Origin: Physcomitrium patens
Lineage: Eukaryota; Streptophyta; Bryopsida; Funariales; Funariaceae
Assembly: GCF_000002425.4 (NCBI RefSeq)
Contig: NC_037266.1
Span: 5,583,443-5,647,442 of the forward strand
Length of the DNA: 64,000 nt
Reading direction: 5' to 3'
Shown here: piece after piece, positions 46,494-60,085 of the stretch
Position numbering within the stretch: position 1 is the first letter of the stretch
Layout of the letters: each line of letters opens with the position of its first letter
The notes under the pieces: model-generated
The model's input: only the letters and a program-made list of their open reading frames with translations
Told to the model about the DNA's origin: nothing
Databases searched by the model: none
Position numbers and translations under genes: made by a program

Positions 46494-49400
46494 AAATGAA
46501 GGTTGCATGAATAAGAAGATAGGGAGAAAAAGTTGTTTTACCTAATGGGGATTTCCTGTACTTTCCCATTTAATCAGTTACAGCAATCCATGACTTCAAA
46601 GTAAATACACATAAAAAATAAATAAATAAATGAATAAATAAAACCATAAACTAAAGTAAACTAAACAGGGGCTCATGTATTTGTTAGTTTTATGTGTGCA
46701 AACCAAACTGCAGCCAATGGAATGGTCACATGAATGCCATAAGAACTCTACCATTGACCTCTTTGAATTGTTAGTGGCTTCTCCTCACACATACTGCCAC
46801 ATCTGCAATTTGGAGCCCCTCACCATCTGCTAAGCTTCTCACCCAGTATAGATTCATCCAACTGCCCGAGCATGAATAAAGAAAAAAAATTGCATTCCAG
46901 ACTTTGGGGTCTGGGGTGAGAAAAAGATAACCCAACTCCTACTGAATGCTTTATTTAAAATAAGAGGGTAGCGTGTGGGTAAGGGAGGGAGCAATTTTGG
47001 AACTTTGCTAGAATTGGCACACTCAAAAAAGGAATCTGAATCAAGTATGGGGCCCAATTACTTCAAGGGCCCTTGGATTAGGATCTAAATTCTGCCCAAA
47101 ATCCTGTTCAAATGATTCCAGTGAGCTTGGGGCCTCAATGGACTCATGACTATAACCATTGTTTAATGGAATATTAAAACGAGACACATGCAGAGAGAGA
47201 GAGAGAGAGAATGTGTGGAGTGCCTCCAATGCTCTTCCATGAGGCTACATTGATCCTTTCACTGGGCCTTTTGGTTATAGGGGAATCACAACTAAGACCC
47301 TAGTGGTGTGAAAGGTCATGTGTCAGAAGGGGGTGGGGGGTGGGTTTTTAGGGTTCCAATGACTTGGGAAGCCATTCCTTCTCTCTTGTGTGAGGGCACA
47401 CACCCCACTGATCCAGCAAGCTCTTGGTGGTAATCTGTCCTTTTGTGGAATATATTCCCATTTCAGGTTCCATCTTTTCTTCATATTCTGGGTCTCATAA
47501 ACTATACAAGAATACTCCACATCATCATCATTGTTTGTTTGCTGCATGGCTCATTGATAACAAGAAAAATGCTTGTGATTTATTGAGTTTTATTTTAGAA
47601 TATTTTTCTCACGTTTTGCAGTGTGGATTCTGACTCATGGAGGACATGGCTACTGCACAGTTTTTGGCCTGGAAATCCAGCCTCATGACTGTAATGACTC
47701 TGCACAATGGAGCCACAGATGGGTTTGAACCACCCCGTTTTTTTTTTTTTTTTTTTTTTTTTTTTTGTCACATGAAACAACAACTGCTTGGATGTATTCA
47801 TGCTTGAAGACTTTTGGGGGCTTCTCTAGTTTAAACTATGGAGTGATAAAAATTTGTGGGTTTGTTTCCACCAATCTTAGTATAGAAAAAGAAGTTACTC
47901 TCTTTGTAAATGTCTTTGCACCATGCATTTACAGTTTATATTTATTTTTAAGATTGTCATGAAGAAGGCTTCAAAGGCTTGGGTACTTGCAGATACTCCT
48001 CATGTTTGGTTGGAAGCTAGTTTTGGTTGGGAGGGGCACTTGATTGGGATGCCACATTGGGTGCTGAACGATAAAATAATGGGGAAAACAAAAACTATTC
48101 AAAGTTTGAGTCATTGACACAGGCTTGTTATCAATTTGCTGTTCACGTAAAACATATGCATAATAACAATCATAGCAAAACCAGCCTTTTCATTAATAGA
48201 AAGAAAATAACATGAACTATTTTTTGTGCAGGGGGGGGGGTGAACAAGCTATATTCCTACCACGTGTATTTCCATCTTATTATGTTACAGTCTCTAAAAA
48301 CTAGTATTTTCTTAACCATAAAAATTTTCTCCCACTTATATAATCAACACACAGTTTTTTGTTATTTTTTAATTCTTTCTTCTGTTGATTTTTGAGAACA
48401 TTTTTGAAGTGCACACATTTTGAAGGGTGTGTTGAGAAGATTGCACAATCTAATCCCCAAAGCTGAAAACTCAGATGAGATCCAGAATGACCTGTAACTA
48501 CCATGCGAAGATAAAGCTGCACCCACAAAAACTGCAAATTAGCAAGTTCATGGGGTGGCTGTACAAATCCTTGTTGTGAAATCTCACACCAAGTTCACCC
48601 CTTACTGTGCCAACAACAACAACAACAGAACAAAAACAAATAAATAAATAGATTGTATTAAATAACGTCAGAAAACCTCCAGAGGCAACCACAAAAGCGG
48701 CAAACAACCACAAGGAAGCTCTGACAGCTCTCGGTGGATGAGTTTGCCTAGTGGAAGGGGGCACAAAGCCTGAGATAGAAGGAGTGGGGATCCCTAGATG
48801 CTGCCACTGCTGCTTCGCTACTACCCACGACAAATTCCTGCTCTCTGGATCCTAGTTTTTCTTACTCTAGTAGCATTCCTTTGTACCAAAGCTATTTCAT
48901 GGGTGATCATTACAGCATACCCTACGACACACAGCAACCCAATTAACTGAACCAGAAAAATAATACACAGAATCTTTGGGTGGAAAAACTTAAACACTAG
49001 ACATTGGGTTCTGTGTTGTGTGTCTTTATTAGGGTAGTGCGAAGTGGAACGGAAGGTAATAGGGGATGTGAAAGATTCATCGGGCAACCCTATTTATTGG
49101 GGGAACACGAGTGAGTTTAGTTTAGTTTATTGACATTCCTCTGCCCGGATTTCGCCCGGTCCCTAATACGGGGGAGGATGGTCACCACGTAGGGAAAGAG
49201 TTTAGTTTAGTTTTTATTTTTTATTTTTAGTGAGGATTCATTTCGAGGAATTTAGGGTTTTGAGTACAGGAGCCTCCCTGTGAGGGCAAGTGTCCCCCCC
49301 CCCCACCCGCCTATTTGGCGCCGTTGGAGGTGGCGGGTCGAGGTGCTCACTTTCTCCAACGAGCTTAGACATCCCTTCATATATTCTGCAGGAGGCGGGG

Positions 49401-50500
49401 ACCACCCCGCTAAATTTGGAGGTGGTGTCTGATATGGCAGGAAAAGAAACACCATCATTTGGGCTCCCTGCAGGCCTGCAGTTGGAGCTTAGAATGGGGG
49501 TTAGAGGAGGAGAAATAGTGGGGGCCACGGAGCTTTTGCTTTTTGTGTCCATTCTCTGGCCGTTTGCGCAAGAATGCTCACGTGTATCTGACAAGTGATT
49601 CCGAGAGGCTCATAATTCAAGCTCGCTCACCTTAACAATTTTTTGTCCCCGAATTCATCATTGTGCTCTGCTCTGCGAGCTCAAATGGCATTCGATTAGA
49701 GTGATTCCTTTTGGTTTCTGGGGAAACTCTAACAAACCAAACGACGTTCTCACCTGCGGTGTGGCATTTTACTGAAATCAAGTAAATGAGTAATGCTCGA
49801 GTGAGGTTATGATGGCGATTGCGCTGCTGCACCTCCTCGCTGCTTTTTTACATTTCTGTTTGAACATAGCGGAACAGATTCCAAAGGAACTAAGAAATAG
49901 CCAAGAGCTTCGTAATTATTCCTCGAAACCGAAGATCAACTCGTCTTTACAGGGGGCCAAGAAGCAGGAAGTTGCAAGAAGGGGTCCAGCTTGACGATCC
50001 GACCTTTTCTTATAAAATAAAAACTGTTATTCCTAGCTCCCCCTTCCAAGGAGCCCAATCGGAACTGGTCAGCACACGTCAGTGTTTAGGCCTATCAAAT
50101 CCAATAGCACCCATATTATAATATATTTCTATAATTTTCTATATTTCGGCTGTGTGAGCAATTTCCCACTTCCTCGACGTCGTGACAATTCTCATTTCAC
50201 GCTAATAGATTTAACCCGCAAGGGCCGTGTGGGTAGGCTAGGGGGAGGTGACGAAGCCATAGGGGATGCGATTAACCGCCACGGCTAGGCTTCTCCGAAG
50301 TTTTATCCAGAAGTGGGGGTGTAGATCCATGGAGCCTTCCAACTGATAAAACTTCCAGGGACCTGCAATAGCAAATGGGTGCGAGCGACAAGAAATTTCC
50401 GCACATCGAGCGGTGTCAATTTGCGACGGCTCTTGAGGACTCTGACAAGCCATCCCAAGCCCGGGCCGCTTGACGTTGTACCATTTGTGTGAGGCAACCA
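46494..50500. other. No recognised gene upstream of GOGAT
   Basis: Composition rises from AT-rich to balanced. A GA run lies at 47,191-47,210, a run of 29 T at 47,738-47,766 and a C run near 49,296-49,307. Several 60-120 codon frames on both strands have no motif, and the pair at 49,238-49,598 overlap each other. A short segment at about 49,140-49,190 with several C- and G-triplets (CCCGG...CCCGG) stands out but I cannot assign it. Confidence 0.5.
47738..47766. repeat. Poly-T run of 29 bases
   Basis: An uninterrupted T run lies in otherwise balanced sequence. It could be the reverse complement of the poly(A) tail of a processed insertion, but no matching transcript-like sequence is evident next to it. 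Confidence 0.9.
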
Positions 50501-50952
50501 AGTTGGTGATGGCTTTATAAACTCATCGGCACCGCTTCCTTCCGAAGAAGTTTGCAGCCTGCCTCTGAGAGAGATCCTTCCCCAGCCATCTCTCCTCTCA
50601 TCTTTTCCATCACTGCGGGCTGGCAGGGTCGATCTGACCAGCGGCTCCCTCTCTTTGCCTTTTGTGCATTCATCGTCCATACTTTCAGTACTCGTTTTAG
50701 TTGAAATACTCGCTTATTCCCACGCTGATTGATCATAGGTTAGGAGCAATTCGATCGTAAGAGGGCTTGCGCGCTTGACAACATCTCGTTGCAGCGGTGT
50801 TGAGTTTTGTGAGTTCATTGGTGGGTTAACTTGGGGCTGATAGTGGTGGTTGCGGGCTTTCGAGTGGGAAGCCACTCGAGGCGACTGCGCTCGTGTCTGA
50901 CTTCTGATTAGATACAGATCTCTCGGGTGTGTGCACGTTGTGAAGTTTGCTA
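50501..50952 (+). promoter_or_regulatory. Putative core promoter and 5' leader of GOGAT
   Basis: CTTTATAAAC at 50,513-50,522 is a good TATA-box match about 430 bases before the start codon. The sequence after it is balanced and has no stable open frame, which fits a leader of about 400 bases. The transcription start is not known. Confidence 0.35.
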
Positions 50953-53900
50953 ATGGAAGCTCTTCTCCGTGCACCCCTTACTCTACACTCTCAACCACAG
51001 GCAGCGGTGAATGTTCATGGTGGGAATAGTTCCAAGTCTCGCAAGTTACTAAAGCAAGGAAACTGCGCGCAGGCAGTTGCTCGGGACGTAGCTGGAACTG
51101 GATTGCAGACTGATTCGTCATTCGGAAGCCGGCAATTGCAAGCAGGATGCAGCTTTTCGGGTCTCAGGAAAACCGGGGGTCGGAGTTTGGCGGAGTCTTT
51201 TAAAAGTGACAAGTCAAGGTTAGTGAAGCGATTTTGGGGGCAGTCGTCGAGGCAGAGACACCAGAAGTTCCTGCAACTGTCTGTGAGGGCGGGATTATCT
51301 TCTGTTCCTGAATCAAACCTTGGATTGTATGATCCTTCTTTCGACAAGGATGGGTGCGGAGTTGGATTCATCGCTAAGCTCTCCCAGGAGTCGAGCCGTG
51401 ACATCGTAAGTTCCTCCTTCCTCCTGTCCATTGCGATCATCCACTGTCACCTTTGGAAAAGATTCTGTTTAGCCTCTTGAATCATGTGATCGCACTACTT
51501 TGGAAGTCTTTGTTCAAGACTACAAGTTACACTCTCTCGCTTTTAAGGAGGCTGATCAGCACAATAGAAACCTCAGTTATGAAACTCACAGTTTATTCTG
51601 GTTTGCCTCCTTTCAGAGGATACTCTCCGAATCACTCTTACATTGCTTGATTTCAGGTTAAGGATGCACTGGAGATGCTTGAGCGTATGGCACATAGAGG
51701 AGCCTGCGGGTGTGAGGAGAACACGGGAGATGGCGCTGGAATCCTTGTCGGCATTCCCCACAGCTACTTCTCTCAGGTATCGTTTGGGCTATCGCGTACG
51801 CCATTGCCTTGCTTTGCAACGCTGCGGCCTCGTTTTTGCAGTGGGTACGATGCAATACATGTCGCGGTACCTTTCAGTGAGTCTGATGCATGTCGCAAGG
51901 TTGAACGTCTTTTTGTTGCGTTTTAAGGACTTTGTACGATTGGACAGGTTGTACCCGAAGAGATAGGATGCGAGTTGCCACCTCTAGGAGATTATGCAGT
52001 GGGTATGATGTTCTTGCCCACCTCAGAAATTCGTCGAGAGCACGCCAAGAAGGTCTTTACCGAGGTGGCTGAGGCCCTTGGCCACACGGTGTTGGGATGG
52101 CGCCGCGTACAGACCGACAACTCGGACTTGGGAAAATCTGCCATTCAGACTGAGCCTCTGATCGAGCAAGTGTTTCTCACTGCAAGCACACTCTCGAAAG
52201 TCGACTTTGAGACGCAGGTGCGTCCCTGTTTGTTTCGACCCGTTACCTTTGTACTTCAACTAGACCAATTGCAGAATTGACGAGTCAGTTTTTTCGGATC
52301 GATACCGAACTGAAGAACCCTTGGACGTACTGTGATTGGTGCCAGATGTACATCCTGAGGAAGACCTCAATGTTGGCAATCCGAGCTGTTCTCAATTTGA
52401 AGCGAGGTGCCGCCAAGGATTTCTACATTTGCTCTCTGTCATCCAAAACCGTTGTTTACAAGGGGCAGCTGAAGCCGAACCAGTTAACAAAATACTATTA
52501 CGCCGACCTTGGTGACGAGAGATTTACCAGTTTCATGGCAATAGTGCACTCTCGATTCTCCACTAATACATTCCCTAGTTGGGACCGCGCACAGCCCATG
52601 CGCATGCTCGGCCACAATGGAGAAATCAACACGTTGCGAGGGAACGTCAACTGGTACGTCTCCGAATTCAGATCACAAACTTCACAATTCGGCTTGTTTT
52701 CAGGACATTGTCCGAAAAGGCGGTGCTTTGAATCGGGATGTGAGCAACAATGATGTTCTTACTTACTCTTGCCGTTGGTTGACAGGATGCACGCTCGCGA
52801 AGGTCTTTTCAAGTGTAAGAACTTAGGGCTCTCTCCGGAGGAACTGAAGAAATTGCTTCCAATTGTTGATGCTGGATCCTCCGACTCCGGTACGTGAAAT
52901 CCTTTCGCCTGGCTCTGCACGCTACGTCTTTCACTCGCTCTCGAGTAGCCGGTTTCCGTGATTGTTATCTTCAATTCATGGTGTTAACCTGTCGGGCATG
53001 GCTTCTAGGTGTGTTCGATGGAGTCTTAGAGTTGTTGGTGCGAGCTGGGCGCTCTCTTCCTGAGGCTGTCATGATGATGATTCCCGAGGCATGGCAAAAC
53101 GATCCTAACATGGACCCGGAACGCCGCGCGCTCTACGAATATTTCTCGTGCATTATCGAACCCTGGGATGGACCTGCCCTTGTGACATGTATGTACTCTT
53201 CGTTCTCTCTTCAATTCCCATACCATGCTTTGAAATTGGTTAATTCAATACGAGGATCTTATTTGGCGAATTCAGTTCAATTGGATTCATCTCACTAACT
53301 CTTTTCATCTTGCAGTCACGGACGGGAAGTATCTAGGCGCCACACTGGACCGAAATGGACTCCGTCCTGGACGATTCTACGTGACTCATGACGGCCGTGT
53401 CATTATGGCGAGTGAAGTAGGTGTTGTTGACGTAGAGCCTGAGAATGTTGCTCAGAAGGGGCGCCTTCACCCCGGGACGATGCTGCTCGTCGACTTTGAG
53501 AATCACAAAGTGGTCGATGGCGACGACCTCAAGAAGCAACAATCATCCCGGTACCCTTACGCCGAGTGGCTCGAGCGTCAGAAGTTTACTCTCGAGGATG
53601 TTGTGAACTCTGTGCCAGAAAAGCTACGAGCGCCTCCCGCAATTATTGGTGACAAGAACATGGCTAGCCTGAACTTCTCCGCAGATAACATGGGTGTTAA
53701 GGGGTTGCTTACGCCTCTCAAGGCATTCGGGTATGTCCTTTCAGCCAACATCCCTCGCCCTCAATAATGTTGCTACATAATTCAAAATGCATCCCTCTGT
53801 CGCGAGTTCTCTCATCATGACCAAATGATGTTTCGCTTACTGCTGTCTGTTTTGATGATCGCAGATACACTATGGAGAATTTGGAGATGCTTCTTCTCCC

Positions 53901-56900
53901 CATGGCTAAGGACGGTTCTGAGGCACTAGGGTCCATGGGAAATGACGCTCCATTGGCAATGATGTCCAACAGGCCCAAGCTCTTGTTCGAGTATTTCAAG
54001 CAGATGTTTGCACAGGTCACCAACCCGCCCATTGATCCAATTCGGGAGGCCGTCGTGACATCCACCCGGTGCATGGTTGGTCCTGAACACGATCTGACTG
54101 AGAAGGTTGAGGAGCAGTGCAATCGTCTCTCCTTGAGCGGCCCCCTCCTCACTGTGGAGGAAATGGAATCAGTGAAAAAGATGGAGTACCGCGGCTGGAA
54201 GACTATGGTTGTTGACATCACATTCGACAAATCTGAGGGACCTGCTGGACTCGAGAATGCTCTCACCCGCATCTGTGCTGAAGCTCGGAATGCTGTGGCC
54301 GAAGGGTACTCCATGTTGGTCCTGTCTGACAGAGCAACGTCGGCCCAAAGAGTGCCAGTGAGTTCTTTGTTGGCAACCGGAGCTGTACATCACCATTTGG
54401 TTCAGTCGATGGAGCGTACTCGTATCGGTCTTGTGGTCGAGTCGGCCGAACCTCGTGAGGTGCATCATTTCTGTACACTAGTTGGTTTTGGAGCCGACGC
54501 CATCTGCCCATACTTGGCGATTGAGACCATTTTCAGGGTTCAGGTTGATGGAAAGATCCCCATGAAGGTATCGAAGGATGACCTTGTGAAGAAATACTTC
54601 TACGCAAGTAACTCTGGAATGCTCAAAGTTTTGGCAAAGATGGGAATCTCTACATTGGCCTCATACAAGGGAGCACAGATCTTTGAAGCACTAGGACTTT
54701 CCTCCGAGGTTGTATCGAGATGCTTCAAGGGAACTCCAAGCCGCGTGGAGGGGGCAACATTTGAGATGTTGGCCAAGGACAGCCTCAGGTTACACGAAAT
54801 GGCGTTCCCAGCGCGCGAGGCACCGGAAGGCAGTGCCGACGCCAACGCACTCCCAAACCCTGGTGATTACAGCTGGAGGAAGGGTGGTGAGGTTCATCTG
54901 AACGATCCCATGGCCATGGCCAAACTTCAAGAAGCTGCACGCACCAACAGTGTTGATGCCTACAAAGAATTTTCTAAGTTGACGCATGAGTTGAATAAGA
55001 AAATTAACGTGCGCGGTATGCTGAAATTCAAGGAGCAGCCGGAGTCTGCCAGAATTCCTCTGGAGGAAGTTGAACCTGCTGCAGAGATCGTGAAGCGGTT
55101 CTGCACAGGCGCCATGAGTTACGGCTCTATTTCTCTTGAAGCACATTCAACTCTCGCCATAGCCATGAACAAGCTTGGGGGCAAGTCCAACACAGGTGAG
55201 GGAGGAGAAAACCCTAAGCGACTTGAGCCACTTCAGGATGGTTCACAGAACCCTCAGCGGAGTGCTATCAAGCAGATAGCCAGTGGACGATTCGGTGTCA
55301 CCAGTTACTACCTTACCAATGCTGATGAGCTGCAGATCAAGATGGCTCAGGGTGCTAAGCCAGGTGAGGGAGGAGAATTGCCAGGGCACAAAGTGATCGG
55401 TGACATCGCTATTACGCGTAATTCTACACCCGGTGTCGGTCTCATCAGTCCTCCACCACATCACGATATCTACTCTATAGAGGATCTGTCTCAGCTCATT
55501 CACGATCTCAAGGTAAGTCTGTGCTTGAATTTCAAAGTTATGGAGGAATGGAAGAATGTGTGTGTGTGAACGATTGCATTTGCAAGGTATGCAAGGTGTT
55601 GCTTCCGAAGGCACTGAGTTCCTACGATCATTGTTGCAGAACGCCAACCCTGATGCGAGGGTCAGTGTGAAGCTAGTGTCGGAAGCCGGAGTAGGAGTTG
55701 TTGCTAGTGGAGTGGTGAAGGGTCACGCGGACCATGTACTCATCTCTGGTCACGATGGAGGAACTGGTGCCAGTCGTTGGACTGGTATCAAGAATGCTGG
55801 TTTGCCTTGGGAGCTTGGTCTGGCTGAAACTCACCAGACCCTGGTAGCAAATGACCTTCGCGGTCGCACCATTCTCCAAACTGACGGGCAGTTGAAGACT
55901 GGACGTGACATCATGGTTGCTGCCTTGCTGGGAGCGGAGGAATTCGGATTTGCTACTGCTCCTCTGATTACCATGGGCTGCATTATGATGCGCAAGTGCC
56001 ACAAGAACACTTGCCCGGTCGGCATTGCCACTCAAGACCCCGTCCTAAGGGCCAAGTTTGCTGGACAGCCAGAGCACGTAATCAACTACTTCTTCATGGT
56101 TGCAGAAGAGGCTAGGGAATACATGGCAAATTTGGGTATCCGCAAGATGGACGATCTTGTTGGACGCGCCGATCTTCTAGAGGTGGATGAGGAAGTCATA
56201 GCACAAAATGAGAAGCTCACTAACATTGATCTCTCCTTGTTGCTGCGCCCCGCAGCTGATATTAGACCAGGGGCTGCACAGAGATGTGTGATGAAGCAAG
56301 ATCACGAGCTGGAGCTCGCGTTGGACCAGAAGCTGATCAATTTATCTCGTGCTGCGCTGGAGAGCAAGCTTCCGGTTTACATCGAGACCCCTGTCGTCAA
56401 TGTGAACCGCGCAGTAGGCACAATGCTAAGCCACGAGGTCACCAAGCGTTACAAATTGGAAGGACTTCCCATTGATACCATTTACGTGAAGTTAAATGGG
56501 AGCGCTGGACAATCTCTAGGGGCTTTTATGTGCAAAGGTATCACCATGGAACTCGAAGGTGACAGCAATGACTACGTCGGGAAGGGACTATGTGGTGGAA
56601 AGATTATTGTGTATCCTCCAAGGTCCAGCACCTTCGATCCTAAAGAGAACATCCTCATTGGAAACGTAGCCCTATATGGAGCAACTAGTGGAGAGGCATA
56701 CTTCAACGGTATGGCAGCAGAGAGATTTGCTGTGCGTAACTCAGGGGCGAAGGCTGTGGTGGAAGGAGTTGGAGATCACGGATGTGAGTACATGACTGGT
56801 GGAACCGTCGTGGTCCTTGGAAAGACTGGGAAGAACTTCGCCGCCGGAATGAGTGGCGGAGTTGCATATGTGCTTGATAAGGAAGGCACCTTCAAGTCGA

Positions 56901-59051
56901 CATGCAACATGGGATTGGTCGATTTGGATCCCGTGGTAGAGAATGAGGATGTGATGACTCTTAAAGCTTTGATCCAGCAGCATCAGCGCCACACTAAGAG
57001 CCAGCTTGCGGGAGAAATTCTGGCCAACTTCGATGCTCTGCTTCCCAGCTTTATCAAGGTTTTCCCTCGAGACTACAAGCGTGTGTTGCAAGAAATCAAA
57101 GCGAAGGAGGCGGCAGAGCAACTGAAAGAAACTCCCGCAGTCACTGTAGAGGTTGTGACTACGGTAGCCAACGGCGCACCGAGTGGAAAGGCTTCAGTTA
57201 CGGAGGTACGTCGACCTCATTGTGCTGGAAGACCTAGGAGAGTTAAGCACAAGTTAAACACGAAACGATTAGTTTTTTCTTGTTTGAAAACACTGAAGCA
57301 AAGTGAGAGATAAGTAAGATTGTAATGGACATCGTGGTGATCCCGCTACTGTACTGTGTTTGCAGGAGGCGGCTCCTTCCACAATCAGGCCTACTCAAGT
57401 GTTGAGCCCCGTCAAACACGGTGGATTCGTGAAGTACGAAAGAAAACCGTTGCCTTATCGACCTGCAGACGAGCGGATGAAGGATTGGGGAGAAGTGTTG
57501 GCCTCCGACAATCAAGACGGCCTCGTGAAGACGCAGGCAGCGAGATGCATGGACTGCGGTACTCCCTTTTGCAACCAGGACAAGACTGGATGTCCGTTGG
57601 GAAACAAAATCCCGGAGTGGAACGAGCTCGTGTACCAGAACCGGTGGAGAGAGGCCTTGGACAGGCTTCTGGAGACCAACAACTTCCCCGAGTTCACAGG
57701 TCGCGTCTGCCCTGCTCCTTGCGAGGGAGCTTGCGTTCTTGGCATCATAGAAAACCCTGTATCAATCAAGACCATGGAGTGCACGATCATTGATAAGGGC
57801 TTCGAGAATGGATGGATGGTTCCAAGACCACCCCTGAAGAGGACTGGAAAGAAGGTGGCCATCGTGGGCAGCGGTCCAGCAGGACTTGCAGCTGCTGACG
57901 AACTCAACAAGAAGGGTCACTCAGTGACAGTCTTTGAGCGGGCGGATAGGATCGGAGGTTTGATGATGTACGGTGTGCCGAACATGAAGACCGACAAGGT
58001 GCAGGTTGTTCAAAGAAGAGTAGATCTCATGGAAGCGGAGGGTGTTCAATTTGTGACAAATGCTCACGTTGGCGTCGATCCCGTCTACTCGGTCGAGAAG
58101 CTGCGGTCTGATTACGATGCTCTGTTGCTCACAACTGGGGCAACGAAGCCAAGGGATCTCCCTGTGGAAGGGCGCGATCTGGCAGGCGTCCACTTCGCTA
58201 TGGAGTTCCTGCACAAGAATACCAAGAGTTTGTTGGACAGTAACTTAGAGGATGGGCAATACATCTCTGCCAAGGGAAAGAAAGTGGTTGTTATTGGAGG
58301 TGGTGACACTGGAACTGATTGTATTGGTACATCGGTGAGGCACGGTTGCACTAGGGTTGTCAATTTGGAGCTTCTTCCTCAACCACCACAGACTAGAGCC
58401 GCGAACAACCCGTGGCCTCAATGGCCTCGCGTCTTCAGGGTTGACTACGGGCACGAGGAGGCAGCCACCAAGTTTGGGAAAGACCCTCGCTCCTACGAAG
58501 TCCTGACCAAGAGATTCATCGGCAACGACAAGGGAGAAGTTACTGGAATGGAGACTGTTCGCGTGAAATGGGACAAGAGTGCCGATGGGAGGTTCCAAAT
58601 GAGCGAGATTCCTGGATCGAACGAAATTATTGAAACGGACCTTGTTCTTCTGGCCATGGGTTTCTTGGGTCCCGAGCAAGTGAGTTCATAATTCTTTATC
58701 CTCTCCACACTCACTTTGATCATTGTCGAAGTCGACAAGGTTTTGTCATGAAGAGTTACTGACGTGCAGCTGTTCCTTTTTTTGCAGCTCATTTCGGAGA
58801 AGCTTGGACTCGAGACCGATGCCCGATCCAACTTCAAAGCAGATTACGGCAAGCACGCCACTAACTTGCAAGGTGTCTTCGCCGCTGGTGATTGCCGCCG
58901 AGGGCAATCCCTTGTAGTGTGGGCCATTGCCGAAGGTAGGGAAGCAGCTGTTCAAGTGGACAACTACCTTATGGTGGAGGAATCTTCTGAGGAGCAATTG
59001 CCTTCAGGGGAGGAAATTCGTGAATTCACTACCACTACAAGCGTACAATAG
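50953..59051 (+). CDS. GLT1: NADH-dependent glutamate synthase (NADH-GOGAT), 11 exons
   Basis: The enzyme transfers the amide of glutamine to 2-oxoglutarate, giving two glutamates, with NADH as donor; in plants it acts in plastids in the GS/GOGAT cycle. Exons: 50953-51405, 51657-51776, 51948-52217, 52346-52653, 52786-52889, 53009-53188, 53316-53730, 53865-55512, 55640-57205, 57366-58679, 58788-59051. All introns are GT-AG, 108-251 bp, and the frame is kept throughout, giving 2,213 residues, close to plant NADH-GOGAT. Residues 1-134 form a basic, Ser-rich transit/propeptide; Cys135 in DKDGCGVGF is the predicted nucleophile of the N-terminal amidotransferase. The FMN domain has GHDGGTGAS (about 1203). 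The 3Fe-4S cysteines are 1280, 1286 and 1291. The GXGXG domain starts near 1451. The fused beta part has CMDCGTPFC (1749-1757), an FAD motif VGSGPAG (1855) and a NAD motif [12 protein letters not shown] (1995). The fused beta part separates it from ferredoxin-GOGAT. No defect is visible. Confidence 0.97.
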
Positions 59052-60085
59052 TTGTAGCCTAGGAAGGGAGCGAGACATAAAATATGTTGAACACAGTTTT
59101 TTGGAGGGCGAATCGCCCAGATAGCGGGTACAATGATACTTAGGTCGGTAGCTTCGGAGAGGCCGTAAACCAGTGTTAGTTTCCAACTGCATGGTAACCG
59201 ATGGGCTCATTCGTGAGGACTAGTTACCAACAGGCTGGGTCACTGGTTGTGTACAATACATTGTTCTCAAATGAGACTATTATCCTTAATACAGAGGAGA
59301 CGCTTCTGCCGTACAGACAGACTTTCCAGGTGTTTGTTAAATATGGTCTCGCGTATTCTATCTGCACATTGAATCCTGTGTTCATGTCGTGGAAGTAAGC
59401 AGTAACAAAGCTACGCTTCGTTAGTACTGTAGAACTACGGCAACTTGTAACACTGGTAACCCACGAAATACATGTTCCATTCAAACATATCACAGAAGAT
59501 ATGTCCGTGGTGAGCGAGTGTTGTTGTCCGTCTAACACACACAAGCTGAAAACTCTCTAGAAAGTTCAGCTTCCCTTTTACGATGCCAGAGGTACGCCAG
59601 TGAGAATATTACAATATGGTGCAAATGGTTCCCATCTTCTATATGGGTGAAGCAATTTCATGAACAATAGAAAACCTATCAAGATAGGTTCGTTTGGCAG
59701 CTATGATTGCGCACTTAAACCACAGACGACCTAAAATGCAGGAAAGAAGCCAACTCATTCCGTCAATATAATTTCTGTCAACTGAATCACGACATTGACA
59801 CCGTTCAAACATTCAAGACTTCGACCATCAAACTTTTCAAGCTACAAAGTGAGTGTCACACTAGTACACTCATTCGATCAATATAATCCAAATATTTAAT
59901 TTGAAGAATTTGGAGAAATTATCACAACAAGGGTAACCTACAAACCTATCAGCCTTGAAGTGTACCCAAGGTGGAAATGAACTATGACTCAATAGACTCA
60001 CCGCATCTGAAATTTACAACTGAGTCAGGGCGGTAATCATTGAGTAATCAAAGGAATTATTGTACATCAAATAGTTGAACTGAAC
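59052..60085. other. Convergent 3' region between GOGAT and the PP2-A10-like gene
   Basis: The two genes end toward each other about 1 kb apart, so this interval must hold both 3' untranslated regions and polyadenylation signals. Short frames on either strand lack motifs. No third gene is apparent. Confidence 0.6.

Noticed and set aside
46303-46569. Open frames on both strands with IYIYI, ERERER, SLSLSL or YVCMYVCM stretches
   Set aside because: They are translations of the compound microsatellite.
47700-47770. Possible tRNA T-arm (GGTTCAAACCC on the minus strand near 47,727-47,737)
   Set aside because: No matching acceptor, D or anticodon arms could be found around it.
49238-49598. Overlapping 118- and 102-codon frames upstream of GOGAT
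   Set aside because: They overlap on opposite strands and cross a poly-C run. They are Pro/Ser-rich without any domain.
53718-54314. 198-codon minus-strand frame inside GOGAT exon 8
   Set aside because: It is a shadow of a conserved coding exon, with no motif of its own.
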